In this document: one piece after another, positions 1 to 7,634 of the stretch
How positions within the stretch are numbered: position 1 is the first letter of the stretch
Layout of the letters: the number at the start of each line of letters is the position of its first letter
Source of the DNA: Fontibacillus puldeungensis
GTDB taxonomy: Bacteria > Bacillota > Bacilli > Paenibacillales > Paenibacillaceae
NCBI RefSeq assembly: GCF_042678945.1
Contig: NZ_JBHTLM010000002.1
Span: 1-64,000, forward strand
Length of the DNA: 64,000 nt
Direction of reading: 5' to 3'
Made by a program: the position numbers and the translations under genes
Notes under the pieces: generated by a model
Databases searched by the model: none
Told to the model about the DNA's origin: nothing
Seen by the model: only the letters and a program-made list of their open reading frames with translations

Positions 1-228
1 GACCGGGATGGACGCACCGCTGGTGCACCAGTTGTTCCGCCAGGAGCATAGCTGGGTAGCTAAGTGCGGACGGGATAAGCGCTGAAAGCATCTAAGCGTG
101 AAGCCCCCCTCAAGATGAGATTTCCCAATGAGTAAGACCCCTTGAAGACGACGAGGTTGATAGGCCTGAGGTGGAAGTGCAGCAATGTATGGAGCTGACA
201 GGTACTAATCGGTCGAGGGCTTATCCTA
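1..228 (+). rRNA. 23S ribosomal RNA, 3' end (partial)
   Basis: The first ~228 bases match the conserved end of bacterial 23S rRNA, including the sarcin-ricin-proximal and helix 100-101 region and the usual terminal GGTACTAATCGGTCGAGGGC block. The 5' part lies before the window. The exact 3' end is estimated. The following ~100 bases carry a spacer of rRNA-operon type and lead straight into a tRNA cluster; no 5S rRNA gene fits in that gap. Confidence 0.95.
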
Positions 229-332
229 AAAGCTTTACGAAGTAAAGCTACTTCGGAAGCATATGCTAATTTAAGACGCAAACAACGTTTCGTATCCAGT
301 TTTCAAGGATTAACACCTTGAATTTATGGCTT

Positions 333-424
333 GGAGAGATACCCAAGTGGCTATAAGGGGACCCTCTGCTAAGGGGTTAGACTGCGTAAGCGGTGCGAGG
401 GTTCGAATCCCTCTCTCTCCGCCA
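333..424 (+). tRNA. tRNA-Ser (GCT)
   Basis: Full cloverleaf with a long variable arm as expected of a class II serine tRNA. The acceptor stem GGAGAGA pairs with TCTCTCC, the anticodon loop reads CTGCTAA and the 3' CCA is encoded. First tRNA after the 23S gene, 104 bases downstream. Confidence 0.97.
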
Positions 425-444
425 TTCGTACAAGCATATATTAT

Positions 445-521
445 GGCGGTGTAGCTCAGCTGGCTAGAGCGTACGGTTCATACCCGTGAGGTCGGGGGTT
501 CGATCCCCTCCGCCGCTACCA
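445..521 (+). tRNA. tRNA-Met (CAT)
   Basis: Acceptor stem GGCGGTG pairs with CGCCGCT, the first pair being a G-T wobble. The anticodon loop is TTCATAC and CCA is encoded. The anticodon stem lacks the three G-C pairs typical of initiator tRNA, so this is probably the elongator species. Confidence 0.95.
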
Positions 522-530
522 TAATCAATC

Positions 531-606
531 GGAGGCTTAGCTCAGCTGGGAGAGCATCTGCCTTACAAGCAGAGGGTCGGGGGTTCGATCCCCTCAGCCT
601 CCACCA
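531..606 (+). tRNA. tRNA-Val (TAC)
   Basis: Acceptor GGAGGCT pairs with AGCCTCC, anticodon loop CTTACAA, CCA encoded. It begins only 9 bases after tRNA-Met, consistent with processing from one transcript. Confidence 0.97.
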
Positions 607-638
607 TAGTAAGTAAGCAAGCCAGTACAACTTGATAC

Positions 639-714
<76 letters not shown>

Positions 715-729
715 TTTTCATAAAACTGC

Positions 730-806
730 GGAGCCGTGGTGTAGAGGCCTAACATGCCTGCCTGTCACGCAGGAGACCGCGGGTTCGAATCCCGTCGGCT
801 CCGCCA
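730..806 (+). tRNA. tRNA-Asp (GTC)
   Basis: Acceptor GGAGCCG pairs with CGGCTCC, anticodon loop CTGTCAC, CCA encoded. A terminator-like hairpin follows it before the next tRNA. Confidence 0.97.
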
Positions 807-832
807 TTTTACAAAAAGGTATTTCCACAGAG

Positions 833-871
833 AAGTGGGAAAGTTATCGACTTAACCACTTTATTTTTTTT
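833..871 (+). terminator. Terminator-like hairpin inside the tRNA cluster
   Basis: AAGTGG, a GA bulge and AAGT pair with ACTT, AA and CCACTT around a TATCG loop. A TATTTTTTTT tract follows directly. This has the form of a rho-independent terminator, yet it sits between tRNA-Asp and tRNA-Phe. No good separate promoter is visible in the 15 bases before tRNA-Phe, so partial termination with read-through is the simplest reading. Confidence 0.6.
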
Positions 872-885
872 GACTAATTTCATAT

Positions 886-958
<73 letters not shown>

Positions 959-986
959 CTTTTATGCTTAACTAGCATAAAAATCT

Positions 987-1072
987 GGAGGCTTAGCGAA
1001 GTGGCCAAACGCAGCAGACTGTAAATCTGTTCCTTCACTGGTTCGGTGGTTCGAATCCATCAGCCTCCACCA
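987..1072 (+). tRNA. tRNA-Tyr (GTA)
   Basis: Class II tRNA with a long variable arm. Acceptor GGAGGCT pairs with AGCCTCC, the anticodon loop contains GTA and CCA is encoded. Confidence 0.96.
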
Positions 1073-1077
1073 GTTAT

Positions 1078-1150
1078 GAGCCATTAGCTCAGTTGGTAGA
1101 GCACCTGACTTTTAATCAGGGTGTCGAAGGTTCGAGTCCTTCATGGCTCA
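1078..1150 (+). tRNA. tRNA-Lys (TTT)
   Basis: Acceptor GAGCCAT pairs with ATGGCTC, anticodon loop CTTTTAA. CCA is not encoded. It is the last tRNA and is followed within 8 bases by a strong terminator. Confidence 0.96.
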
Positions 1151-1157
1151 TCTAAAT

Positions 1158-1199
1158 AAAAGGCGTGTATTTCAAGTAATTTGAAATACACGCCTTTTT
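1158..1199 (+). terminator. Terminator of the rRNA-tRNA operon
   Basis: A near-perfect 17-bp stem, AAAGGCGTGTATTTCAA against TTTGAAATACACGCCTTT, with a GTAA loop and a run of T. It closes the rRNA-tRNA transcription unit. Confidence 0.93.
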
Positions 1200-1261
1200 G
1201 CTATTGAATTTAAGTAATCGGTAGTATAAGGCTTCACTATTTTCTTTGTATTTTCTTTACA

Positions 1262-1477
1262 CCAACTGTAAAACGAACAATATCACTTTCTGTTAATCTT
1301 GCATTGAAAGGGATGGTTGAAGCGGTTCATCAAAATGGGTATGAAATAGATTGGGATCATTACTTCTCGTGTGAGGTTTATACGGATCAGAGGTTTAGTT
1401 TCCCCAAAAGCAGCGGCCCAAATATCCTAATCCTCGATTTTATATACCATGTAAAAAGAAATAGAAATGATGGTTGA
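1262..1477 (+). pseudogene. Remnant of a GyrI-like / AraC effector-binding domain
   Basis: An open frame without a proper start codon or ribosome site encodes about 71 residues. It resembles the C-terminus of GyrI-like small-molecule-binding proteins: KGMVEAVHQNGYEIDWDHYF, then SCEVYTDQRF and a final DFIYHVKRN. The WDHYFSCEVYTD motif is typical of AraC-type regulators with a C-terminal effector domain. No N-terminal DNA-binding part is present upstream before the tRNA terminator. I read it as a 5'-truncated leftover, recognised from sequence memory only. Confidence 0.5.
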
Positions 1478-1563
1478 AATTTACCTGATTTCAGTTTGAA
1501 ACCCGGGATATGATAAAATAAATTATACTTAACTCTAATATCCGATTGTAAGGAATGGCACTC

Positions 1564-2658
1564 ATGATGAATATTAAAAAGCTCAAGCAGCAAGTGGAGA
1601 ATATCATTGGCGCTTCTATCGTAGAAGCAAAAATGGATCAGCATACCTGGAGTTCCTTGGTTAATGAGGCCGGAGCATCGGAAACGGGCCCCATTCGCTT
1701 GAAAGACCGGATTATCTGGCTGTGTAATCAACAGGCTAAAGAGGTAAACGTGCTGGAGACAAAAGCTATGGGTGTGACCGAAGCAGAAGCCAAACTTATC
1801 CATCTTTTGCTGTCCTCGGCTCGTGATCAGCAGCCGTTTGCGCCTGTGAAACATGACGACGAATATCGTAGTACCCAGTTAGGGGAATGGCTGCAGGATC
1901 GTATTAGTAGCGGGGATTTACATATGCCCGTTCCGGATAGCATAGAGATCAAGGCTCGATTGAAGGGACAGATGCTACCGTTTTTGCTCAGCTGGGATAA
2001 TGCGGGACTGACCATTGCTTTTTCGAAGCTGAATAAACTACTAAAGAGTTATTTTGGCGGAGATATTGTGCTGATTCCATTGAAGGAAGACTGGCTGATT
2101 CTTCTCGGTGAAGGTTTGTTCGCCAGCTTACGGGAGGAAAGTGAAGAAGGCGCGGAGACAGAGCGGGACTTAATAAGCGCGTTATGCCAAGGGCTATATG
2201 AGCTGATTACGAATGAATGGGTCGGAGGATTCCATCTCACGGTGGGGGATAGTTGGATTGGTGATGCGGACTTGGTTATTGCTGCTCTGTCCCTTCGCCA
2301 GACGATGCAGCTTGGCAGAGTTTTTGACGTAACAAAGCAGATTCATTTCCCCTGGGAGCTGAAGCTGGAGCGTTTAGTATACAGCATTCCGGAAGAGCAA
2401 CGGGAACATTTTATCGAAGAAACCGGGGATCATGCCACCCTGTTGCAGGACGAGGAGCTTGTGACGACACTGGAGACTTTTTTTCAGCTGGATTGTAATG
2501 TTAGTGAAACTGCTAAGCGGTTGTACATCCATCGAAACACGCTTTTATACCGGATTGATAAGTTCAAGCAGGAGACAGGACTGGATGTTAGAACGTTTCG
2601 GGACGCGGTTTTGGTCAAGTTGGAGCTGTTATTGTATAAAGTGACTAAAAGGACGTAG
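1564..2658 (+). CDS. PucR/CdaR-type helix-turn-helix regulator
   Basis: A 364-residue transcriptional regulator. The C-terminal ~60 residues form the PucR-family DNA-binding domain: NVSETAKRLYIHRNTLLYRI, followed by DKFKQETGLDVRTFRDAVLV. The upstream ~300 residues are an uncharacterised sensor region. The first ATG (1555) lies directly against its AAGGA box, so ATG 1564, nine bases after the box, is the better start; ATG 1567 is also possible. The gene precedes the sugar-importer ATPase gene; a similar pairing of a PucR-type gene with msmX exists in B. subtilis, as I recall. Ligand and targets unknown. Confidence 0.85.
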   Translation: MMNIKKLKQQVENIIGASIVEAKMDQHTWSSLVNEAGASETGPIRLKDRIIWLCNQQAKEVNVLETKAMGVTEAEAKLIHLLLSSARDQQPFAPVKHDDEYRSTQLGEWLQDRISSGDLHMPVPDSIEIKARLKGQMLPFLLSWDNAGLTIAFSKLNKLLKSYFGGDIVLIPLKEDWLILLGEGLFASLREESEEGAETERDLISALCQGLYELITNEWVGGFHLTVGDSWIGDADLVIAALSLRQTMQLGRVFDVTKQIHFPWELKLERLVYSIPEEQREHFIEETGDHATLLQDEELVTTLETFFQLDCNVSETAKRLYIHRNTLLYRIDKFKQETGLDVRTFRDAVLVKLELLLYKVTKRT

Positions 2659-2781
2659 TTTTTTTGTGCAGTTTGTGGATGGCCCCCATTAGGCTAAATC
2701 GTTAATATAAGAGTATGAATTGTATCCGATTACATTAAGACGACAACAACCAAAATAATTACATTATGGGAGGCAAAACAA

Positions 2782-3903
2782 ATGGCAGGCGTACGCTTAG
2801 AACACATTTTCAAAAAATATCCGGGTGCTGATAAAGCCACTGTAGCCGACATTAACCTCGATATCAAGGATAAAGAATTCCTCGTATTGGTCGGACCATC
2901 TGGTTGCGGTAAATCAACGACTCTTCGTATGATCGCAGGTCTTGAAGAAATTACTGAAGGTAAACTGTACATCGGCGACCGCGTCGTGAACGACGTAGCT
3001 CCGAAAGACCGCGATATCGCGATGGTATTCCAATCTTACGCTTTGTATCCACACATGAACGTTTATCAAAACATGGCGTTCGGTTTGAAACTTCGTAAAG
3101 TGAAAAAAGAAGAAATCGACCAACGTGTTCGCGAAGCAGCGAAAATTCTCGACATCGAGCACTTGCTTGACCGTAAACCGAAAGCTCTTTCCGGTGGTCA
3201 ACGTCAACGGGTTGCCTTGGGCCGTGCTATCGTCCGTGACCCTCAAGTGTTCCTGATGGACGAACCGCTCTCTAACTTGGATGCTAAACTGCGTGGTCAA
3301 ATGCGCGCCGAAATTACGAAGCTGGTTAAGCGTTTGGAAACCACTTGCATCTACGTAACACATGACCAAATCGAAGCAATGACGATGGGCGACCGGATCG
3401 TAGTTATGCACGATGGTATTATCCAACAAGCCGCTTCTCCTGAAGAACTGTACAACCAACCAGGCAACATCTTCGTAGCCGGATTCATCGGTTCCCCAAC
3501 AATGAACTTTGTGAACGGTACTTTGGTGGAAGAAGGCGGCGAGGTTCGCCTCAAAGCCAACAACATAAACGTTCTAGTTCCTCAAGGTAAAGCTGCTGTC
3601 TTGAAAGAAAAAGGATATATCGGTAAAGATGTCATAATGGGTATCCGTCCTGAAGACATCCATGAAGAGCCAGTATTCTTGGAAGCTTCTCCAAATACAG
3701 CATTTACGGCAAACGTATATCTGACTGAAAACCTTGGTCATGAAATGCAATTGTACTTGAACGGCGCAGGCAGCGACAACTTGATCGCGCGCGTTGACGG
3801 CCGCTCGAATACTCGTGAAGGCGACAATGTTAAACTGGCCATCGACATGAACAAAATTCATATCTTTGACAAAGAAACACAACGCAACGTATTTTTCAAC
3901 TAA
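2782..3903 (+). CDS. msmX: Sugar ABC transporter ATPase, MsmX/UgpC type
   Basis: A 373-residue ATP-binding subunit that energises carbohydrate ABC importers at the membrane. The Walker A motif is GPSGCGKST (~residues 39-47), the signature is LSGGQRQR and Walker B is VFLMDEPLSNLD, followed by the THDQIEA switch. The C-terminal ~130 residues form the OB-fold domain (GIRPEDI) typical of the MalK/MsmX class. A GGAGG box precedes the ATG. Codon use is strongly biased, like the glycolytic genes at 57-63 kb, implying high expression. No permease genes adjoin it, which fits a shared ATPase serving several importers. Confidence 0.93.
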   Translation: MAGVRLEHIFKKYPGADKATVADINLDIKDKEFLVLVGPSGCGKSTTLRMIAGLEEITEGKLYIGDRVVNDVAPKDRDIAMVFQSYALYPHMNVYQNMAFGLKLRKVKKEEIDQRVREAAKILDIEHLLDRKPKALSGGQRQRVALGRAIVRDPQVFLMDEPLSNLDAKLRGQMRAEITKLVKRLETTCIYVTHDQIEAMTMGDRIVVMHDGIIQQAASPEELYNQPGNIFVAGFIGSPTMNFVNGTLVEEGGEVRLKANNINVLVPQGKAAVLKEKGYIGKDVIMGIRPEDIHEEPVFLEASPNTAFTANVYLTENLGHEMQLYLNGAGSDNLIARVDGRSNTREGDNVKLAIDMNKIHIFDKETQRNVFFN

Positions 3904-3921
3904 TTCGTAGGCACAATTAGG

Positions 3922-3948
3922 AAACCGCCCTTCGGGGCGGTTTTTTTA
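3922..3948 (+). terminator. Terminator after msmX
   Basis: ACCGCCC-TTCG-GGGCGGT stem with a stable tetraloop, followed by seven T. It ends the msmX transcript before hprK. Confidence 0.93.
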
Positions 3949-4156
3949 ATAACAGATGGTTTTATGGAATGATTCGGAGCGAGGTTGGCACGGCATCTTT
4001 CGAATGATTGATTTACGATGCAATTTCCATTACGATGAATACATTGAAACGATTTTGATAAAGAGGCAAAACCCGGATTCGCCACAGCATATATCGGAAC
4101 CGCAGAAGTGTACAATATTACCCGCTTGTACCAAGGTATCGGAAAGGAAGAACACC

Positions 4157-5098
4157 ATGGTTAAAAAAGTCAAAGTATCGGAATTGGTCAACCAGTTCGG
4201 GCTTGAGGTGGTATCTGGAGAACAGGGCTTAAAACGAGCCATTACAGTGGATGACCTGTATCGACCTGGTCTGGAAATGGCCGGTTATTTTGAATATCAT
4301 CCGCCGGAACGCGTACAAATTTTAGGAAAGACGGAGCTGGCCTTCTATGAAATGCTTCCAGCAGAGGATCGTAAAGATCGGATGGAGCGGTTGTGTAGCA
4401 GCGAGGAGACTCCTTGCATCATCGTGACCCGGTCGTGGGAGGTCCCCCAAGAGCTGATCGATATTAGCTCAAAGAATCAGATCCCGGTGCTGCGCAGCAG
4501 CATGGCGACTACGATTCTTTCGAGCCGTATTACAAGCTTCCTTGAACGGAAGCTGGCGCCTACAGCGACTATTCATGGCGTACTTGTTGATGTATACGGG
4601 GTTGGCATGCTGATTACGGGCAGTAGCGGTATCGGGAAAAGTGAAACTGCGCTTGAGCTCGTAAAACGCGGCCATCGCTTGATTGCCGACGATGCTGTAG
4701 AAATAAGACAAACCTCGGATAACCAACTGCATGGTACAGCTCCGGAATTAATCCGCCATTTGCTGGAGATACGCGGCGTCGGGATCATCAACGTGATGAC
4801 CCTGTTTGGGGCAGGTGCAATTCGGAACAACAAGCGGATTTCTCTGGTGGTTAGGCTTGAGGCTTGGCAGCAGGAAAAACAATATGACCGACTGGGGCTG
4901 GATGAAGAGACAACCCGTATCATTGATACGGATATTCCGTTAGCTACCATTCCGGTACGTCCTGGACGGAACCTTGCTGTTATCATTGAGGTAGCGGCTA
5001 TGAACTTCCGCCTGAAGCGGATGGGGTACAATGCAGCCCTTCAGTTTACGACAAAACTAACGGAGACCATCGCAGAGGATATCGACGATTTAGATTAG
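4157..5098 (+). CDS. hprK: HPr kinase/phosphorylase
   Basis: A 313-residue bifunctional enzyme that phosphorylates and dephosphorylates HPr on Ser46, setting carbon catabolite control and PTS flux in Firmicutes. The P-loop GSSGIGKS sits at residues 155-162, conserved His140 is in IHGVLVDVYG, and the family signature EIRGVGIIN follows. An open frame runs upstream to 3956, but homologous sequence begins at MVKKVKVSEL (ATG 4157, with GGAAGG upstream), so the longer start is rejected. First gene of an hprK-lgt-ppaX-yvoF run. Its likely substrate is encoded at 34278. Confidence 0.95.
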   Translation: MVKKVKVSELVNQFGLEVVSGEQGLKRAITVDDLYRPGLEMAGYFEYHPPERVQILGKTELAFYEMLPAEDRKDRMERLCSSEETPCIIVTRSWEVPQELIDISSKNQIPVLRSSMATTILSSRITSFLERKLAPTATIHGVLVDVYGVGMLITGSSGIGKSETALELVKRGHRLIADDAVEIRQTSDNQLHGTAPELIRHLLEIRGVGIINVMTLFGAGAIRNNKRISLVVRLEAWQQEKQYDRLGLDEETTRIIDTDIPLATIPVRPGRNLAVIIEVAAMNFRLKRMGYNAALQFTTKLTETIAEDIDDLD

Positions 5099-5109
5099 GA
5101 GCGTGAACA

Positions 5110-6162
5110 ATGGGTACCTTATTATTGGACCCGATAGCTTTCTCTATCGGCAGTTTGAAAGTACACTGGTATGGAATAATTTTGGGAAGTGCGGCGCTTG
5201 TGGGGCTGCTGTTTGCGATTTGGGAGGGGAAGCGATTTCGCATTCCCCAGGAATTTTTTATGGACTTGCTGTTGTTTGGCGTGCCTTCCGCCATTATCGG
5301 AGCGAGAATTTATTTTGTAGCATTCAAGTGGGAGGACTATAAGGACAATCTCCTGGATGTTTTTAAAATATGGAACGGTGGTATCGCCATTTACGGTGCG
5401 CTGATCGGTGCGATTATTTGCGCCGTTATCTTCGTCCGGAAACGTGGCTATAATTTTTGGCGAATCGCGGATATATGTGCCCCTGGGCTGATTGTAGGCC
5501 AATTGATTGGACGTTGGGGAAACTTCGTCAATCAAGAGGCGTATGGGGGCCCAACGACAGAAAGCTTTTTGCGGGATAGCCTGCATCTGCCCTCCTTTAT
5601 CGTGAACCAAATGAATGTGCAGGGCACGTTTGTTCACCCTACATTTTTATATGAATCGGTGTGGAACCTGGTTGGTCTTGTGCTGCTGCTTATTTTGCGG
5701 AGACAGAAGTTTTTACGGGCTGGTGAATTATTCGCTTCCTACTTCATTTGGTATTCAATTGGCCGTTTCTTTATCGAAGCATTCCGAACGGATAGCCTAG
5801 CTTTTCAAGGTGCCTCATGGCTTGCATCATTCGTGAATGGACTTTGGACACCGATGACCTGGTTCGGGTTTGAGCAAGGCTATCTGGCTCCGTCATACGG
5901 TAATGTGAGAATTTCGCAGCTGCTGGCTATTCTTATTGTGGTTATAGCGGTTGTGTTTATAATTGTGCGTCGGAGCACTGTGCGCGATTTGCCTCATTAC
6001 CTGGATCCGATCGTTTCCACGAAATTGACGGTGGGGGAGAGCTTGCCTACTGCTGAACTGTCTAGTACGGTAGCGAAGGAATCGGTTAAGACTAATGAGG
6101 AAGCAGCAAAGCCAGAGGTAACTGAGGAAACACCGGAAAGGTCGGAGGAAAAAAAGGAGTAA
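5110..6162 (+). CDS. lgt: Prolipoprotein diacylglyceryl transferase
   Basis: A 350-residue integral membrane enzyme that transfers diacylglycerol from phosphatidylglycerol to the lipobox cysteine of prolipoproteins. About seven hydrophobic segments are visible, with the Lgt signature GRWGNFVNQEAYGG near residue 138. The last ~45 residues (rich in Glu, Lys and Thr) form a charged cytoplasmic tail longer than in most Lgt proteins. It starts 11 bases after hprK with a GGAG box. At least two lipoprotein substrates are encoded in this window (PotD at 41.1 kb and the sugar-binding protein at 51.2 kb). Confidence 0.96.
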   Translation: MGTLLLDPIAFSIGSLKVHWYGIILGSAALVGLLFAIWEGKRFRIPQEFFMDLLLFGVPSAIIGARIYFVAFKWEDYKDNLLDVFKIWNGGIAIYGALIGAIICAVIFVRKRGYNFWRIADICAPGLIVGQLIGRWGNFVNQEAYGGPTTESFLRDSLHLPSFIVNQMNVQGTFVHPTFLYESVWNLVGLVLLLILRRQKFLRAGELFASYFIWYSIGRFFIEAFRTDSLAFQGASWLASFVNGLWTPMTWFGFEQGYLAPSYGNVRISQLLAILIVVIAVVFIIVRRSTVRDLPHYLDPIVSTKLTVGESLPTAELSSTVAKESVKTNEEAAKPEVTEETPERSEEKKE

Positions 6163-6169
6163 CAATTAC

Positions 6170-6823
6170 ATGATAGACACGGTATTATTTGATCTGGATG
6201 GTACGATTATCGACACAAATGAACTGATACTAACGACGTTTGAGCATGTGCTTCAGAAGCATGCGTTGAACAAGTACACCCGGGAGCAAATGATTCCGTA
6301 CATGGGGCTGACACTGGAATATCAGCTTCAAACGTTTTCCGGAAAAAAGGATGTAGCGGAGCTTGTAGTCGACTATCGGAAGTATAACCGGGAGCGTCAT
6401 GATGAATTGGTACAGGAGTTTCCATATGTAAAAGAAGTAATCACTCAGCTCCATGAGCGCGGGATCAAGCTTGGAGTCGTCACAACGAAGATTCAGGAAA
6501 CAACGCAAAAGGCCTTGGACCTGTTTGGACTTCTGTCTTTTATGGATATTATCGTCACTGTGGAGGATGTAGAGCATCCTAAGCCGCATCCCGAGCCGAT
6601 CTTAACCGCAATGGAAAAGCTAAACTCAGAGCCAGCCCGTACGCTGATGGTCGGCGACAGCGCAGCAGATATCGAGTGCGCCCATAATGCGGGCGTTCAA
6701 TCGGCGGCGGTGGCTTGGTCGCTGAAAGGTCTGGAGATGCTTCAGAGCTACAATCCGGACTATATCCTGAAGGACATGACCGATTTGTACGGCGTGTTGG
6801 GATGGGAGCCTGTGAACAAGTGA
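6170..6823 (+). CDS. ppaX: Pyrophosphatase PpaX (HAD superfamily)
   Basis: A 217-residue HAD hydrolase with motif I DLDGTIIDT near the N-terminus, a motif II Thr in VVTT, a motif III Lys in HPKPHP and motif IV MVGDSAADIE. In B. subtilis PpaX hydrolyses the pyrophosphate released when HprK dephosphorylates HPr-Ser-P, and the hprK-lgt-ppaX order is conserved here. It starts 7 bases after lgt (AAAAAGGAG box inside the lgt end) and overlaps yvoF by 4 bases. Assignment to PpaX rather than another phosphoglycolate-phosphatase-like enzyme relies on this context. Confidence 0.88.
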   Translation: MIDTVLFDLDGTIIDTNELILTTFEHVLQKHALNKYTREQMIPYMGLTLEYQLQTFSGKKDVAELVVDYRKYNRERHDELVQEFPYVKEVITQLHERGIKLGVVTTKIQETTQKALDLFGLLSFMDIIVTVEDVEHPKPHPEPILTAMEKLNSEPARTLMVGDSAADIECAHNAGVQSAAVAWSLKGLEMLQSYNPDYILKDMTDLYGVLGWEPVNK

Positions 6824-7335
6824 GAAAGGTTCGACGCTATCCGGTGGAGGGTCCAAACGCACTTTGGCAAATTTACCGGACGGTTAGCCCGTGGAAAGGC
6901 ACACGCAATTTTATATTTGTTCAATTGGCGAGATACTGCCCGGTGTTGTCCATCAAAAACTGGATTTACCGGCGTATCCTCGGCATGAAGGTCGGCGACC
7001 ATACCGCGTTTGGTTTGATGGTGATGGTGGATGTGTTTTTCCCGGAGCTCATTACCGTCGGGCGAAATTCAGTCATCGGCTACAATACGACGATTCTGGC
7101 GCATGAGTACCTGATCAAGGAATATCGGCTGGGTGAGGTACGGATTGGCGATGAAGTGATGATTGGCGCCAATTCCACGATTTTACCGGGTGTTACGATT
7201 GGCGATGGCGCTGTTGTGGCTGCCGGGTCGGTTGTACATAAGGATGTGGCTCCCGGTACCTTTGTTGGAGGCAATCCTCTGAGGGTGCTGGAGCGTAAGA
7301 GCCCGGAGGGTGTCCGTGGCGTGGATGAGGGCTGA
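6820..7335 (+). CDS. yvoF: YvoF-type left-handed beta-helix acyltransferase
   Basis: A 171-residue protein with hexapeptide-repeat acetyltransferase features: successive turns IGYNTTI, IGDEVMIGANSTI, LPGVTIGDGAVV and AAGSVVHKDV, closing with GTFVGGNPLRVL. The acyl acceptor is unknown. The GTG at 6820 overlaps the ppaX stop (GTGA), giving an N-terminus VRKVRRYPVEGPNALW that agrees with YvoF-type proteins; longer in-frame starts upstream inside ppaX are unlikely. It lies between ppaX and the his operon, as in B. subtilis. Confidence 0.85.
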   Translation: MRKVRRYPVEGPNALWQIYRTVSPWKGTRNFIFVQLARYCPVLSIKNWIYRRILGMKVGDHTAFGLMVMVDVFFPELITVGRNSVIGYNTTILAHEYLIKEYRLGEVRIGDEVMIGANSTILPGVTIGDGAVVAAGSVVHKDVAPGTFVGGNPLRVLERKSPEGVRGVDEG

Positions 7336-7370
7336 AAAGTAACGTCCAAGAAATTAGCACAAATGGCCTG

Positions 7371-7491
7371 TAGATGTAAAAAGTACATCTATTCTGCCTA
7401 ATATCCCTCACATTTTTGTTTTAGTTGTAAAAAGTACATTTAAACTGATCCAGCACAAAAAGCAGGAAAATAAATGTACAAAATGCAATTA
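7371..7491 (+). repeat. Family A intergenic element, three-unit damaged copy
   Basis: Three 21-bp near-palindromes start at 7371, 7422 and 7471. The first is perfect: TAGATGTA, AAAAG, TACATCTA. Spacing is 51 then 49 bp, whereas full copies have four units spaced 51-62-51, so one unit and the central gap appear lost. It lies in the 3' region of yvoF, before the shared terminator. Confidence 0.8.
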
Positions 7492-7541
7492 GACCTCTCT
7501 CTCGCTAACGTGGCACCATCCAATTTAGGGCATTACCCATC

Positions 7542-7581
7542 AATAAAGAGCACCACCGTGTTATCGGTAGTGCTCTTTATT
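7542..7581. terminator. Bidirectional terminator between yvoF and the anti-sigma gene
   Basis: A 16-bp perfect stem, AATAAAGAGCACCACC against GGTAGTGCTCTTTATT with one wobble-free mismatch, in a convergent gap. A-rich on the left and T-rich on the right, so it can act on both strands. Confidence 0.85.
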
Positions 7582-7634
7582 GTTTGTGGCGTCCCGCGTG
7601 TGGGATCCCTCTCGTCCCCACCTTTTTGCGTTGG

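Noticed and set aside
3956..4156. N-terminal extension of HprK
   Set aside because: Homology and the GGAAGG site support ATG 4157; the upstream translation has no family similarity.
7371..7491. MITE or insertion sequence
   Set aside because: No terminal inverted repeats, target duplication or transposase; only two of the copies (34.7 and 53.1 kb) are similar enough outside the units to suggest recent movement.
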